A stretch of DNA of 64,000 nt. Origin: Motilibacter peucedani (GTDB lineage Bacteria > Actinomycetota > Actinomycetes > Motilibacterales > Motilibacteraceae). The notes under the pieces are model-generated. The model saw only the letters and a program-made list of their open reading frames with translations. It did not search any database and was not told where the DNA came from. The first letter of the stretch is position 1. Each line of letters starts with the position of its first letter. The position numbers were made by a program, and so were the translations under genes. The stretch covers positions 124,001-188,000 of the forward strand of contig NZ_RBWV01000012.1 in NCBI RefSeq assembly GCF_003634695.1. The letters are read 5' to 3'. Of the stretch, positions 8,339 to 18,466 are shown in pieces.

Positions 8339-9223
8339 GTGGGACGTGACAGCCGCCGGACCCGGCTCGTCCTCACCCTGCTGCTCCTGACCTCGCTGAC
8401 CCTGCTGCTGCTCGACGGCCGCTCGGGCGGCTCGTCGCCCGCGTCGAAGGCGCGCGACGCCGCCGGCACCGTGCTCGGCCCGGTCGAGCGCGCCGCCTCC
8501 GCCGTGACCCGCGGGCCGCGCAACGTGCTCGGCGGCCTGTCCGACCTCGGCACCAAGGACGCGACGATCCGCGACCTGCGCGCCGAGAACGACCGGCTGC
8601 GCCAGGCCCAGGCGCTGCAGGACGACACGGCGCGCCGGCTGCGCGAGTGGGAGCAGCTGACCCGCAGCCCGACGGTCGCCACGTTCCCGGTGGAGCCGGC
8701 GCGCGTCATCGCGCTTTCCTCGGCGCAGGGCTTCTCCACGACGGCCACCATCGACGCGGGCTCGGCGGACGGCGTACGCGTCGACACCACCGTCGTCGGC
8801 CCGGGCAGCAGCGGGCGTGGGCTCGTCGGCCGGGTGGTCGCGGTGCAGGCGCGTACGTCCACGGTGCTGCTCGCGACCGACCCGGACTGCTACGTCGGCA
8901 TCCGGCGCGCCAAGGGCGGCGGGCTCTTCGGCGGCGTCGCCGGCACCGGCGGCGGGCGCGACCTCGAGCTGACCGGCTTCGAGCCCGACCCGCCGAAGGT
9001 CGGGGAGGCGCTGGTGAGCGCCGGCTCGCCCGGCGACGCACCGTTCGTCAAGGACGTGCTGGTCGGCACGGTGACGGTCGTGCGCACCGCGCCCGGCACC
9101 TCCACCACCCGCGCGACGGTCAGGCCCGCCGTCGACTTCGCCCACCTCGACCTCGTCGGCGTCGTCGTCCCGCCCACCGGCGCCGTGCCGCGCGCCAGCG
9201 TCCCGCGCTCGAGCCCGCGGTGA
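8339..9223 (+). CDS. mreC: Rod shape-determining protein MreC
   Basis: The 294-residue protein has an N-terminal transmembrane helix (about 10-30), a coiled-coil segment (about 65-100, DLRAENDRLRQAQAL) and the extracytoplasmic MreC double beta-barrel (about 115-280) with GSADGVRVDTTVVG and GRGLVGRVV. MreC links MreB to PBP2 and activates the elongation complex. The GTG at 8339 starts just before the membrane segment; its ribosome-binding site is weak. The stop overlaps the next start (GTGA, 9220-9223). Confidence 0.92.
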   Translation: MGRDSRRTRLVLTLLLLTSLTLLLLDGRSGGSSPASKARDAAGTVLGPVERAASAVTRGPRNVLGGLSDLGTKDATIRDLRAENDRLRQAQALQDDTARRLREWEQLTRSPTVATFPVEPARVIALSSAQGFSTTATIDAGSADGVRVDTTVVGPGSSGRGLVGRVVAVQARTSTVLLATDPDCYVGIRRAKGGGLFGGVAGTGGGRDLELTGFEPDPPKVGEALVSAGSPGDAPFVKDVLVGTVTVVRTAPGTSTTRATVRPAVDFAHLDLVGVVVPPTGAVPRASVPRSSPR

Positions 9224-9744
9224 CGACGCTGCGCGTGCCGCTCGCGGCCCTGCTGCTGCTGAGCGCGGCGGTGCTCCAGGTCTCGGTGCTGGCGCCGCTG
9301 CGGCTCCCGGGCGCGACGCCGGACCCGACGCTGCTGGTGGTGGTCGGGCTCGCGCTGCGGTGGGGACCCCTGCCGGGCGCGGTCGCCGGCTTCGCCGGCG
9401 GGCTGGTGCTCGACCTGCTGCCCCCGGCGGGGGGCTCGGCAGGGCGCTGGGCGGCAGTGCTGGTCGTGGTCGGGTACGCCGTCGGCCGGGTCTTCGAGAC
9501 CGTCCGGGACTCGCCCGTCGCAGCGCTGGTGGCGGTCTCGTGCGCCGCCGCCGGCAGCGTCGCGGGCAGCGCGGCCCTCGGCGCGCTGGTGGGCGATCCC
9601 GCCGTCTACTGGCCCAGCGTGCCCCGGCTCTGCGCCAGCGCGGTCATCTACGATGTGCTCCTGACCCCGCTCCTGGTGCCGGCCGTGACCTACCTCGCCC
9701 GCCGTGCAGATGCCGAACCGGCGGAGAGGAGGGCCCGCAGGTGA
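9220..9744 (+). CDS. mreD: Rod shape-determining protein MreD
   Basis: A 174-residue integral membrane protein with about five to six hydrophobic segments. It contains the family pattern PDPTLLVVVGLALRWGPLPGAVAGFAGGLVLDLLPP-like loop, seen here around residues 35-70. MreD is a membrane component of the elongation complex. I chose the GTG at 9220 because it overlaps the mreC stop and gives the normal length. It overlaps mrdA by GTGA (9741-9744), so mreC, mreD and mrdA are probably translationally coupled. Confidence 0.9.
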   Translation: MTTLRVPLAALLLLSAAVLQVSVLAPLRLPGATPDPTLLVVVGLALRWGPLPGAVAGFAGGLVLDLLPPAGGSAGRWAAVLVVVGYAVGRVFETVRDSPVAALVAVSCAAAGSVAGSAALGALVGDPAVYWPSVPRLCASAVIYDVLLTPLLVPAVTYLARRADAEPAERRARR

Positions 9745-11897
9745 ACTCGCGCTCGGCGATGCGGCTCGTCGTGCTCCAGGTGCTCGTGATGTCGCTGCTG
9801 CTCACCCTCGGCGGCCGGCTGTGGTGGCTGCAGGTCCGCAGCGGCGCGACCTACGAGTCGGCGGCGACGAGCAACCGCGTACGCACCGTCAGCACCGCGC
9901 CGACCCGCGGGCTCGTGCTCGACTCCCAGGGACGGGTGCTGGCCGGCAACATCACCAAGATCGTCGTGACGGTCAGCCGCACGGAGCTGCTCTCGTCGCC
10001 GCACTCCGGACGCGACCTGCTGACCCGGCTGGCGAAGGTCCTCGGCACCACGTACGCCGAGATGAAGGCCCGCACGACGCTGTGCTCGGAGCCGGGCCGG
10101 GTGAAGGGCGTGTGCTGGAACGGCTCGCCGTTCCAGCCGATCCCGGTGTCGGACTTCGGCGACCTGAGCCTCGAGCAGCAGATGCAGGTGGCGCAGCCGA
10201 TCGCCGAGCGCCCCGAGGACTTCCCGGGCGTCGAGGCGCAGCCGCAGTCGATCCGCAGCTACTCCGGCGGCGGCGTCGGGGCGAACGCGGCCCACGTGCT
10301 CGGCTACCTCGGCCCCGTCACCCAGGACGAGATCGACGCGGCCGCGGCCGGCGGCTCGCAGCTCGAAGGCGGCGATCTCGTCGGGCGCTCGGGGCTCGAG
10401 AAGGAGTACGACTCTTACCTGCGCGGCGTCCCCGGCTCGAAGAAGCTGGCCGTCGACCACCGGGGCGGGGTCACGGGCACGATCTCGCAGACCGACCCGA
10501 CGCCGGGCGACTACCTCGTGACCACGATCGACGCCAAGGTGCAGAAGGCCGCCGAGGACGCCCTGGCCGGCGCGATCCGCGGCGCCCGCACCCACGGGGA
10601 CCCCAACAAGCACGGCCAGAAGTTCAAGGCCGACTCCGGCGCCGTCGTGGTCATGGACGTGAACACCGGCGGGGTGGTGGCGGCGGCGAGCTACCCGACC
10701 TACGACCCGAACGTCTGGGTCAACGGCATCTCGACCAAGGAGTACGCGCAGATCACCGGCGCGGCCGGCAACCACCAGATCCTCAACCGGGCGATCCAGG
10801 GCCAGTACGCCGCCGGCTCGATCTTCAAGGCGGTGTCGACGCCAGGCGCGGTGAAGGCCGGCTTCTCGGTGCACGCGTCCTACGACTGCCCCGCCTCCTA
10901 CCCGGTCGGCGGCCACCCGAAGAAGAACTACGAGTCCGAGGCCTACGGCAGGATCACCTTCGAGCGCGCGATCGAGGTCTCGTGCGACACGAACTGGTAC
11001 CAGTTCGCCGACAAGACTTGGGGCAAGCTCGGCGGCTACCGCGCGACCTCCGACGCCAAGGACCCGTTCATCTCCGTGGCCAAGGGCTACCGCCTCGGCC
11101 AGCAGACCGGCATCGACCTGCCGGGCGAGCTGCCGGGCCGCATCCCCGGACGGGAGTGGAAGCGGGCCTACTGGGAGCAGACCAAGGCCGCCAACTGCCT
11201 GCGTGCCAAGAAGGGCTACCCCGAGCTCACCGACCGCACCCGGGCCGCGTTCCTGCTCAAGCTCGCCCGCGAGAACTGCACCGACGGCTGGCGCTACGGC
11301 CCCGGCGACGAGGCCAACTTCGTCATCGGCCAGGGCGACGTCCTGGTCACCCCGCTGCAGATGGCCCGGGTCTACTCCGCGGTCGCCAACGGCGGGAAGC
11401 TCGTCGTCCCGCACCTGGCCAAGGCGGTCGTGACGCCGGCGGGCGAGGTGGTGAAGACCTTCGCGCCGAAGCCGCAGGGCAAGATCCCGGCCAACGACGA
11501 CACGCTGAGGTTCCTGCACACCGCGCTGCACAACGTGACGATCAGCGGCACGGGCGCCGGCGTCTTCCGGGGCTGGCCCAGCGCCCAGCTGCCGATGGCG
11601 GCCAAGACCGGCACCGCCGAGGTCTACGGCAAGCAGTCGACGTCGTGGTTCGCCACCTTCGCGCCCAGCACGAAGCCGCGGTACGCGGTGGTCATGATGG
11701 TCTCGCAGGGCGGCACCGGCTCGGGCACCTCCGGGCCCGCGGTGCGCAAGATCTACGAGTCGCTGTTCGGCGTCGCGGGCGGCAAGGTCGTGCCCGGCAC
11801 GGCGGTCCCGCCGGCGGCCGAGCCGCCCGTCCGCCTGCCCCGCATCAGCGCCGACGGCCGCATCCTGCCGCCGCTGGTCGCCCGGAAGCGCGACTGA
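9741..11897 (+). CDS. mrdA: Penicillin-binding protein 2 (transpeptidase of lateral wall elongation)
   Basis: This 718-residue class B PBP has an N-terminal membrane anchor (about 7-28), a dimerisation/pedestal region (about 50-240) and a transpeptidase domain. Catalytic motifs are the SxxK active serine (Ser360-Ile-Phe-Lys363), SxD (Ser414-Cys-Asp416) and KTG (Lys622-Thr-Gly). SxD instead of SxN is typical of the PBP2 branch. It cross-links peptidoglycan outside the membrane together with the glycosyltransferase RodA encoded next. The GTG start overlaps the mreD stop. Confidence 0.95.
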   Translation: MNSRSAMRLVVLQVLVMSLLLTLGGRLWWLQVRSGATYESAATSNRVRTVSTAPTRGLVLDSQGRVLAGNITKIVVTVSRTELLSSPHSGRDLLTRLAKVLGTTYAEMKARTTLCSEPGRVKGVCWNGSPFQPIPVSDFGDLSLEQQMQVAQPIAERPEDFPGVEAQPQSIRSYSGGGVGANAAHVLGYLGPVTQDEIDAAAAGGSQLEGGDLVGRSGLEKEYDSYLRGVPGSKKLAVDHRGGVTGTISQTDPTPGDYLVTTIDAKVQKAAEDALAGAIRGARTHGDPNKHGQKFKADSGAVVVMDVNTGGVVAAASYPTYDPNVWVNGISTKEYAQITGAAGNHQILNRAIQGQYAAGSIFKAVSTPGAVKAGFSVHASYDCPASYPVGGHPKKNYESEAYGRITFERAIEVSCDTNWYQFADKTWGKLGGYRATSDAKDPFISVAKGYRLGQQTGIDLPGELPGRIPGREWKRAYWEQTKAANCLRAKKGYPELTDRTRAAFLLKLARENCTDGWRYGPGDEANFVIGQGDVLVTPLQMARVYSAVANGGKLVVPHLAKAVVTPAGEVVKTFAPKPQGKIPANDDTLRFLHTALHNVTISGTGAGVFRGWPSAQLPMAAKTGTAEVYGKQSTSWFATFAPSTKPRYAVVMMVSQGGTGSGTSGPAVRKIYESLFGVAGGKVVPGTAVPPAAEPPVRLPRISADGRILPPLVARKRD

Positions 11898-13090
11898 TGG
11901 CCTACTCGCCGACCTACGGGTCGCGCGGCGGCTCGGGCGGGGCGAGGTCGGCCGGCGGCCGCGTGCTCGACCGCGACGCGCCGCTGCGCCGGGTCGACTG
12001 GCTGCTGCTGCTGGGCGTGGGCGGGCTGCTCGCGATCGGCTGCGTCCTGGTCTGGTCGGTGACCAGCGGCGGCACCTCCGCCGGCGGCCACGGCTACCTC
12101 GACCGCCAGCTGGTCAACACGTCCATCGGCGCCGTGCTCGGCCTGTGCGTCGCGCTCTTCGACTACCGCCGCCTGCGGATGTACGCGCCGGTGGTCTACG
12201 GCCTGGCCATCCTCGGCCTGCTCGTGGTGCTCTCCCCGCTCGGTGCGACGATCCGCGGCTCGCACTCGTGGATCCGGCTGCCCGCCGGCTTCTCGCTGCA
12301 GCCCTCGGAGCTGGCGAAGGTCGCCCTGGTGGTCGGGCTGGCGATGCTGCTGTCGGAGAAGCGCGACGTCGAGACCGTGCCGCGCGACGGCGACGTCGTG
12401 CTCGTGCTGCTCGGCGCCGGCGTGCCGCTAGGGCTGATCATGCTCCAGCCCGACCTCGGCACCGCGCTGATCATCTCGGCCCTGGTGGTCGGCATGATCG
12501 CCGTCTCGGGGGCCCGGCTGCGCTGGGTGGTCCTGCTCGTGGGTCTGGCGGTGGTCGCGGGCACCGTGGCCGTCACCGTGCCCGGAGTGCTCGACCCCTA
12601 CCAGCTCGAGCGGCTCACCAGCTTCACCGACCCGCACGCCGACCTCGGCGGGGCGGCCTACAACGTGCACCAGGGCGTCATCGCCATCGGCGGCGGCGGG
12701 CTCGACGGCTACGGGCTGTTCTCCGGCCCGCAGACCCAGGGCGGCTTCGTCCCCGAGCAGGAGACCGATTTCATCTTCACGGCTGCGGGCGAGGAGCTCG
12801 GCTTCCGCGGCGGCCTGGCCATCATCGTGCTGCTCGGCCTCGTGCTGTGGCGGGCCTGCCGCATCGCCTGGGACGCCGAGGACCTCTTCGGCCGGCTCGT
12901 CGCCACCGGGGTCGTCGTGTGGTTCTCGTTCCAGGCGTTCGAGAACATCGGGATGACGCTGGGGATCATGCCGGTGACCGGTGTCCCGCTGCCCTTCGTC
13001 TCCTACGGCGGGTCCTCGATGTTCGCCAACCTGGTGGCGGTCGGGCTGCTCGAGAACGTCCACCTGCGTACCTCCGCCGCGCCCGACTGA
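11897..13090 (+). CDS. rodA: Peptidoglycan glycosyltransferase RodA (SEDS family)
   Basis: A 397-residue SEDS protein with about ten transmembrane segments after a short Gly/Arg-rich cytoplasmic N-terminus. Family motifs include WIRLPAGFSLQPSELAKVAL, LILQPDLGTAL-like (here IMLQPDLGTALII), QGVIAIGGGGLDGYG, PEQETDFIF and the C-terminal MPVTGVPLPFVSYGGSS. RodA polymerises lipid II with PBP2. The start ATG overlaps the mrdA stop (TGATG). It ends at a palindrome shared with the convergent chemoreceptor gene. Confidence 0.95.
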   Translation: MAYSPTYGSRGGSGGARSAGGRVLDRDAPLRRVDWLLLLGVGGLLAIGCVLVWSVTSGGTSAGGHGYLDRQLVNTSIGAVLGLCVALFDYRRLRMYAPVVYGLAILGLLVVLSPLGATIRGSHSWIRLPAGFSLQPSELAKVALVVGLAMLLSEKRDVETVPRDGDVVLVLLGAGVPLGLIMLQPDLGTALIISALVVGMIAVSGARLRWVVLLVGLAVVAGTVAVTVPGVLDPYQLERLTSFTDPHADLGGAAYNVHQGVIAIGGGGLDGYGLFSGPQTQGGFVPEQETDFIFTAAGEELGFRGGLAIIVLLGLVLWRACRIAWDAEDLFGRLVATGVVVWFSFQAFENIGMTLGIMPVTGVPLPFVSYGGSSMFANLVAVGLLENVHLRTSAAPD

Positions 13091-13152
13091 GGTGTGTCCG
13101 AACGCGCCGCGCCGTCGCCGCAGGCCGGCGCGCCGCGCGTTCGGACACACCT
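13090..13152. terminator. Bidirectional hairpin between rodA and chemoreceptor gene
   Basis: A perfect 17-bp inverted repeat (13090-13106 with 13136-13152) surrounds a GC-rich loop. The left arm includes the last base of the rodA stop and the right arm two bases of the opposite gene's stop. It would therefore serve both converging transcripts. Confidence 0.7.
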
Positions 13153-14341
13153 AGCCCTCCTTGGGCACCCCGACGTAGAGCGCGCCGACGACGCGCCCGT
13201 CCTGGTGCAGCGGCGTGTACGCCGTGACGAACGTGCGCCCGACGACGACCGCCTCGCCGTAGTACGTCTCGCCGCGCAGGAGCTGGGTGACCACCACGTT
13301 GGCGCCGCCGTCGGCGCCGCAGCGGGGGAGCGCCGTGCCGATGTTGCGGCGGCCGCGCTCGTTGACGATGGTGGTCGCGATCCGGACGAACGAGTCGTCC
13401 GCGTCGTTGCGCTGGAACAGCGTGCAGGTGCCGCCCACCCGCTCGACGATGGCGTCGACGACCGGCGTGCGCACCCGGGGGTCCGCGTTCGCGCCGAGCG
13501 GGGTCCCGCCGACCAGCAGCGTGGGCAGCTCCGCGCGCGAGGTGGCGCCGCTGAACTGGTCCGTGACGGTCCACGCCTCCGACCCGTCGGCGAAGCTCAC
13601 GCCTCCGGCCTCGAGCACCATGGTGAGCGCCGAGCGGATCGCCGAGCTCACGTAGGCCAGCTGCTGGGCGGAGACCAGGCGCTCGACGGAGCCGTTGATG
13701 GCGGAGGCCGCGGACGAGGCCTCCGAGAAAGTGCTCGCGATGGTCGCGACCTGCGTGCTCTGCTCCTCCATGGCCGCTGCGGTGGCCGACTGCATCTCGC
13801 TCATCTGCGCCACGTTGCCGCGGATCTCGTCGATGGCGCGCGCTGCGTGGGCCGTCTCCTCCTGCACGGCGCCCACCTGCTGGGCGATGCGCCCGGCAGC
13901 CTCGGCGGTGCGGCGGGCCAGGCCCTTGACCTCGTCGGCCACGACCGCGAAGCCGCGGCCGGCGTCGCCGACCCGCGCCGCCTCGATCGTCGCGTTGAGG
14001 GCCAGCATGTGGCTCTGCTGGGTGATCGAGGAGATCACGGAGACGACCTCGCCGATCTCCGCCGCCGCCCGCTGCAGCCGGGTCACGCGGTCGCTGGTCG
14101 CCTCGGCGTTCTCCACCGCGGTGCTGGCGACCGCGAGACCCTGCTGGGCCGTGCGCGAGATCGCCTCGATCGACTCGTGCATCTCGCGGACCTCCGAGAC
14201 GATCGCCGCGAAGCTCGCGGACACCTGTCCGCTGGCAGCGCTGAGGGCGACGGTCTCGGCGATGACCTGCTCGCGGGCGCGGTCGGACTGCGGGTCGTCA
14301 CGGAGCAGGGTGGGCACACCGGTGGTGCTGAGTGAGCTCAT
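13151..14341 (-). CDS. Soluble methyl-accepting chemotaxis-type protein with C-terminal Cache-like sensor
   Basis: The 396-residue protein has no transmembrane segment. Residues about 20-235 are an MCP signalling helix pair with the conserved hairpin ([19 protein letters not shown], then [13 protein letters not shown]). Residues about 270-396 resemble the second half of a Cache_3-Cache_2 domain ([49 protein letters not shown]). Sensor after signalling domain, inside the cell, reverses the usual order. It should signal to CheA or a related kinase, but none is encoded nearby. Start ATG at 14341; a GTG at 14368 would add nine residues. Confidence 0.88.
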   Translation of the reverse strand: MSSLSTTGVPTLLRDDPQSDRAREQVIAETVALSAASGQVSASFAAIVSEVREMHESIEAISRTAQQGLAVASTAVENAEATSDRVTRLQRAAAEIGEVVSVISSITQQSHMLALNATIEAARVGDAGRGFAVVADEVKGLARRTAEAAGRIAQQVGAVQEETAHAARAIDEIRGNVAQMSEMQSATAAAMEEQSTQVATIASTFSEASSAASAINGSVERLVSAQQLAYVSSAIRSALTMVLEAGGVSFADGSEAWTVTDQFSGATSRAELPTLLVGGTPLGANADPRVRTPVVDAIVERVGGTCTLFQRNDADDSFVRIATTIVNERGRRNIGTALPRCGADGGANVVVTQLLRGETYYGEAVVVGRTFVTAYTPLHQDGRVVGALYVGVPKEG

Positions 14342-14400
14342 GGTCGCTGCATCGGTGCTCAGGGACACCGACCTGAGGTCACCGACCCGAGGCGGGCGGG

Positions 14401-16446
14401 TCAGCCGCCCAGCGCCACGTGCAGGACGCGTTCGTCGCTGTTGCCGGCCGTGCTGTCCTTGTCGCCGAGGTTGGTCGTGGTCAGCCAGAGCCCGCCGTCG
14501 GCCGCCGGCTCCACCGTACGCAGCCGGCCGTAGGTGCCGACGAGCAGCTGCTGGCGGTCGGTGAGGCTCGTGCCGCTGATGACCTCGCGGTAGAGGCGCT
14601 GGCCGCGCGCGCACGCGACGTAGAGGGCGCCGCGCACCACCGCGATCCCGCTGCACGAGCCCTCGGCGACCGGGTAGGTCTGCTTCGGCGCGACCAGCCC
14701 GGCGTCGGAGCACCCGGCGCCCGTGGTGCCCTCGCACTGCGGCCAGCCGTAGTTGCCGCCGCGGGCGATCAGGTTGGTCTCGTCCATGACGTTGTTGCCG
14801 AACTCCTGCTCCCACAGCCGGCCCTGCGCGTCGAACGCGAGCCCCTGGGGATTGCGGTGGCCGTAGCTCCAGACGTAGCTGCCGAACGGGTTGTCGGCCG
14901 GCACGCCGCCGGTCGGCGTCAGGCGCAGCACCTTGCCGTTGAGCGAGCCGGTGCCGGTCAGCCGCTGGGCGTAGGCGCCGTTCTGGGCGTCGCCGGTCGA
15001 GGCGTAGAGCATGCCGTCGGGGCCGAACCGCAGCCGGCCGCCGTTGTGGTACTTGTTGCGCAGGATCCCGGTGAGCAGCACCTGCTCGCCGGCGACGTCG
15101 AGCTTCCCGCCGGTGTAGGGCACCCGCACGATGCGGTTGTCGGTCGCCGTCGAGTGCATGACGTAGAGCCAGTGGTCGCTGGCGAAGCTGGGCGAGACCG
15201 CGAGGCCGAGCAGGCCGCCCTCGCCGCCGGTCGACTCGACCCCTGGGAGCGTCCCGAGCGAGGTCGTCGTGCCCGTGGCCGGGTCGAGGCGGACGACCTG
15301 GTGGGCGTCGCGCCGCGCGTAGAGCACCGAGCCGTCGGGCAGCGTGACCAGCCCCCACGGGATGTCGCTGTCGCGGGCCACCTCGGTGACCCCGCAGATC
15401 GCGCTGCTGCACGCGCGCCCGGTCGTCGCCGTGACGGCGGCGGACGCGGCCGACACGTTGCCCGCCGCGTCCCTCGCCCGGACCGTCCACGAGTAGCGCT
15501 GGAGCGGCGCCAGCCCGCTGTCGGTGTACGCGGTGGTGCCTCCCGGCACGGTGGCGACCGTCGCGCCGTCGCGAGCCACGACGTACGCCGTCACGCCGAC
15601 GTCGTCGCTGGACGCGCGCCACCCGAGCGTCACGGAGGTGCCGTCGACGGTCGCGGTCAGCGAGGTGGGAGCACTGGGCGGCGTGGTGTCGCTGCCGCAG
15701 CGCGGCGGCGTGACGGTCAGCGTCGGGCTGGCCTGCGAGACGTTGCCGGCAGCATCTCGGGCGTCGACGTACCAGCCGTAGGCGACCCCCGGCGTGACCG
15801 CCACCGTCACGGGTGCTGCGGCCACGCTGGTGACGAGCTGGCCGTCGTGGAAGACGTCGTAGGCGGTGACCGCGACGTCGTCGGAGGCGGCCGACCAGTC
15901 GAGCGTGACCGCGGAGCAGCTGAGCCCCGAGGCGCGCAGGGCGGTGGGGGAGGTGGGCGGCGTGGTGTCGGGGCCGCGCCGCCAGGTCTGGTTGCCGCGC
16001 CCGTGGCAGGTCCACACGCCGACCGCCGAGCCCGCGGCGGTGCGCGCCTGGAGCACGTCGAGGCAGAGGCTCGCGGCGGCGTTGACGAGCGTGCCGCCCG
16101 AGGTCAGCGTCCAGCGCTGGGCGGGCGACCCCGTGCAGGCCGCGACCTCGACCGCCACGCCGCGGGCCGTCGACCCGCCGGCCGGCTGTGCGCAGCGGCT
16201 GCCGGCGAAGACGCGCAGCGTGCCGTCGGACGGCAGGGTCCACCGCTGGTTGGCGGTGCCGTGGCAGTCCCAGACGATGAGCGGCGTGCCGGCCGTCGTC
16301 GAGCCGCGGTAGACGTCGAGGCAGCGCCCCGACGCCGCGCCGACCAGGGTGGTGCCGGGAGTCGCGGCGTCGGCCACCCCCGCCCAGGTGAGGCCGCTGA
16401 CGAGCACGGCGAGCAGGGCGGTGATCACGGTCCCACGACGGCGCAC
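14401..16446 (-). CDS. Secreted PQQ-type sugar dehydrogenase with ricin-B lectin and two Fn3 domains
   Basis: The 681-residue protein begins with a signal peptide (about 1-28, ending ADAA). A ricin-type beta-trefoil follows (about 30-165) with repeated CLDV and QRWTL/QTWRR motifs, then two fibronectin type III domains (about 175-265 and 270-355, each opening DTTPP and containing RDAAGNVS). The rest (about 365-681) is a soluble glucose dehydrogenase-like beta-propeller ([46 protein letters not shown]-like). It probably oxidises sugars or sugar polymers outside the cell, binding them through the lectin. GTG start chosen for the strong GGAGGTG upstream. Cofactor use is inferred. Confidence 0.88.
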   Translation of the reverse strand: MRRRGTVITALLAVLVSGLTWAGVADAATPGTTLVGAASGRCLDVYRGSTTAGTPLIVWDCHGTANQRWTLPSDGTLRVFAGSRCAQPAGGSTARGVAVEVAACTGSPAQRWTLTSGGTLVNAAASLCLDVLQARTAAGSAVGVWTCHGRGNQTWRRGPDTTPPTSPTALRASGLSCSAVTLDWSAASDDVAVTAYDVFHDGQLVTSVAAAPVTVAVTPGVAYGWYVDARDAAGNVSQASPTLTVTPPRCGSDTTPPSAPTSLTATVDGTSVTLGWRASSDDVGVTAYVVARDGATVATVPGGTTAYTDSGLAPLQRYSWTVRARDAAGNVSAASAAVTATTGRACSSAICGVTEVARDSDIPWGLVTLPDGSVLYARRDAHQVVRLDPATGTTTSLGTLPGVESTGGEGGLLGLAVSPSFASDHWLYVMHSTATDNRIVRVPYTGGKLDVAGEQVLLTGILRNKYHNGGRLRFGPDGMLYASTGDAQNGAYAQRLTGTGSLNGKVLRLTPTGGVPADNPFGSYVWSYGHRNPQGLAFDAQGRLWEQEFGNNVMDETNLIARGGNYGWPQCEGTTGAGCSDAGLVAPKQTYPVAEGSCSGIAVVRGALYVACARGQRLYREVISGTSLTDRQQLLVGTYGRLRTVEPAADGGLWLTTTNLGDKDSTAGNSDERVLHVALGG

Positions 16447-16487
16447 AGGACACCTCCAGTCGGGGACGAGTATGCACCGGTCTGAAC

Positions 16488-16493
16488 TACCCT
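16488..16493 (+). promoter_or_regulatory. Candidate -10 box for radical SAM gene
   Basis: TACCCT followed by GGACCC, close to the TAGGCTGGAC start regions seen at 27242 and 47042. It would give a leader of about 30 bases containing GAGGAGAAGG (16514-16523), eight bases before the ATG. Confidence 0.35.
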
Positions 16494-16531
16494 GGACCCG
16501 CACGCCCGCAGTCGAGGAGAAGGCCCACACC

Positions 16532-18466
16532 ATGCCCGTCGCGTCCGTCTTCCCGCAGCTCGAGCAGCTGCTCACACGGGTGCAGAAGCCGGTGCAGTAC
16601 GTCGGTGGCGAGCTCAACGCGCAGGTCAAGGACTGGGACGCCGCCACGGTCCGCTGGGCGCTGATGTACCCCGACGCCTACGAGGTCGGCCTGCCCAACC
16701 AGGGCCTGCAGATCCTCTACGAGGTGCTCAACGAGCAGCCCGACGTCCTCGCCGAGCGCACCTACAGCGTGTGGCCCGACCTCGAGGCGCTGATGCGCGA
16801 GCACGCCGTCCCGCAGTTCACCGTCGACGCCCACCGCCCGGTCGGCGCGTTCGACCTGTTCGGCATCTCGTTCGCGACCGAGCTCGGCTACACCAACATG
16901 CTGGCCGCGCTCGACCTCGCCGGCATCCCGCTCTCCGCGGCCGACCGCGACGAGTCGCACCCCGTCGTGGTCGCAGGTGGTCACGCCGCCTTCAACCCGG
17001 AGCCCATCGCCGAGTTCATCGACGCGGCGGTCCTGGGTGACGGCGAGGAGGCCGTGCTCCTGATCTCCGCGATCGTGCGCGACTGGAAGGCCGAGGGCCG
17101 CCCCGGCGGTCGCGAGGAGCTGCTCTTCCGCCTGGCGCAGACGGGCAACCTCTACGTACCACGCTTCTACGACGTCGACTACCTCCCCGACGGCCGCATC
17201 CAGCGCGTGGTGCCCAACCGCTCCGGCGTGCCGTGGCGCGTCAGCAAGCACACGGTCATGGACCTCGACTCGTGGCCCTACCCCAAGCAGCCCCTGGTGC
17301 CGCTGGCCGAGACCGTGCACGAGCGCATGAGCGTCGAGGTGTTCCGCGGCTGCACGCGGGGTTGCCGCTTCTGCCAGGCCGGCATGATCACGCGCCCGGT
17401 GCGCGAGCGCAGCATCACCACGATCGGCGAGATGGTCGACGCCGGGCTGAAGGCGACCGGCTTCCAGGAGGTCGGCCTGCTCTCGCTCTCGAGCGCCGAC
17501 CACACCGAGATCGCCGAGGTGACCAAGGGCCTCGCCGACCGCTACGAGGGCACCAACACCTCGCTCTCGCTGCCGAGCACCCGCGTCGACGCCTTCAACA
17601 TCGACCTGGCCAACGAGCTGACCCGCAACGGGCGGCGCTCGGGGCTGACCTTCGCCCCCGAGGGCGGCACCGACCGCATGCGCCAGGTCATCAACAAGAT
17701 GGTGACCGAGGACGACCTGATCGCGACGGTCGCCGCGGCCTACGGCGCCGGCTGGCGCCAGGTCAAGCTCTACTTCATGTGCGGGCTGCCGACCGAGACC
17801 GACGAGGACGTCGTCGCCATCGCCCGGGTCGCCAAGCGCGTGATCGAGACCGGGCGCCAGGTGAGCGGCACCCGCGACATCCGGTGCACCGTCTCGATCG
17901 GCGGGTTCGTGCCCAAGCCGCACACGCCGTTCCAGTGGGCGGGGCAGCTCGACCACGAGACCACCGACGCCCGCCTGCTCAAGCTGCGCGACGCGATCCG
18001 CGCCGACCGCAACTACGCCAAGGCCATCGGCTTCCGCTACCACGACGGCAAGCCGGGCATCGTCGAGGGCCTGCTCTCGCGCGGCGACCGCCGCGTCGGT
18101 GCGGTCATCCGCCGGGTCTACGAGCTCGGCGGGCGGTTCGACGGCTGGAGCGAGCACTTCTCCTACGACCGGTGGATGGGCGCCGCGGCCGAGGTCCTCG
18201 CAGACGGCCCCGTCGACGTCGACTGGTTCACCCTGCGCGAGCGCGAGCAGCTCGAGGTCCTGCCCTGGGACCACCTCGACTCGGGGCTCGACAAGGAGTG
18301 GCTCTGGCAGGACTGGCAGGACGCGATCGACCCCGACGGCGGCGTCGAGGTCGACGACTGCCGCTGGAACCCGTGCTTCGACTGCGGCGTGTGCCCGCAG
18401 ATGGGGACCGAGATCCAGGTCGGCCCGACCGGCCAGAAGCTGCTGCCGCTCACCGTGGTCGGCTGA
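16532..18466 (+). CDS. B12-binding radical SAM protein, TIGR03960 family
   Basis: A 644-residue protein with an N-terminal B12-binding-like region (about 40-190) and a radical SAM domain whose Cys274-x3-Cys278-x2-Cys281 motif (GCTRGCRFCQAG) would bind a 4Fe-4S cluster. A C-terminal segment holds further cysteines (NPCFDCGVCPQ) that may bind a second cluster. The substrate is unknown. The family is widespread and normally found beside a TIGR03936/DUF2344 gene and rne, as here. The next gene starts inside its stop (TGATG), indicating that the two act together. A tRNA or rRNA target is plausible from context only. Confidence 0.92.
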   Translation: MPVASVFPQLEQLLTRVQKPVQYVGGELNAQVKDWDAATVRWALMYPDAYEVGLPNQGLQILYEVLNEQPDVLAERTYSVWPDLEALMREHAVPQFTVDAHRPVGAFDLFGISFATELGYTNMLAALDLAGIPLSAADRDESHPVVVAGGHAAFNPEPIAEFIDAAVLGDGEEAVLLISAIVRDWKAEGRPGGREELLFRLAQTGNLYVPRFYDVDYLPDGRIQRVVPNRSGVPWRVSKHTVMDLDSWPYPKQPLVPLAETVHERMSVEVFRGCTRGCRFCQAGMITRPVRERSITTIGEMVDAGLKATGFQEVGLLSLSSADHTEIAEVTKGLADRYEGTNTSLSLPSTRVDAFNIDLANELTRNGRRSGLTFAPEGGTDRMRQVINKMVTEDDLIATVAAAYGAGWRQVKLYFMCGLPTETDEDVVAIARVAKRVIETGRQVSGTRDIRCTVSIGGFVPKPHTPFQWAGQLDHETTDARLLKLRDAIRADRNYAKAIGFRYHDGKPGIVEGLLSRGDRRVGAVIRRVYELGGRFDGWSEHFSYDRWMGAAAEVLADGPVDVDWFTLREREQLEVLPWDHLDSGLDKEWLWQDWQDAIDPDGGVEVDDCRWNPCFDCGVCPQMGTEIQVGPTGQKLLPLTVVG

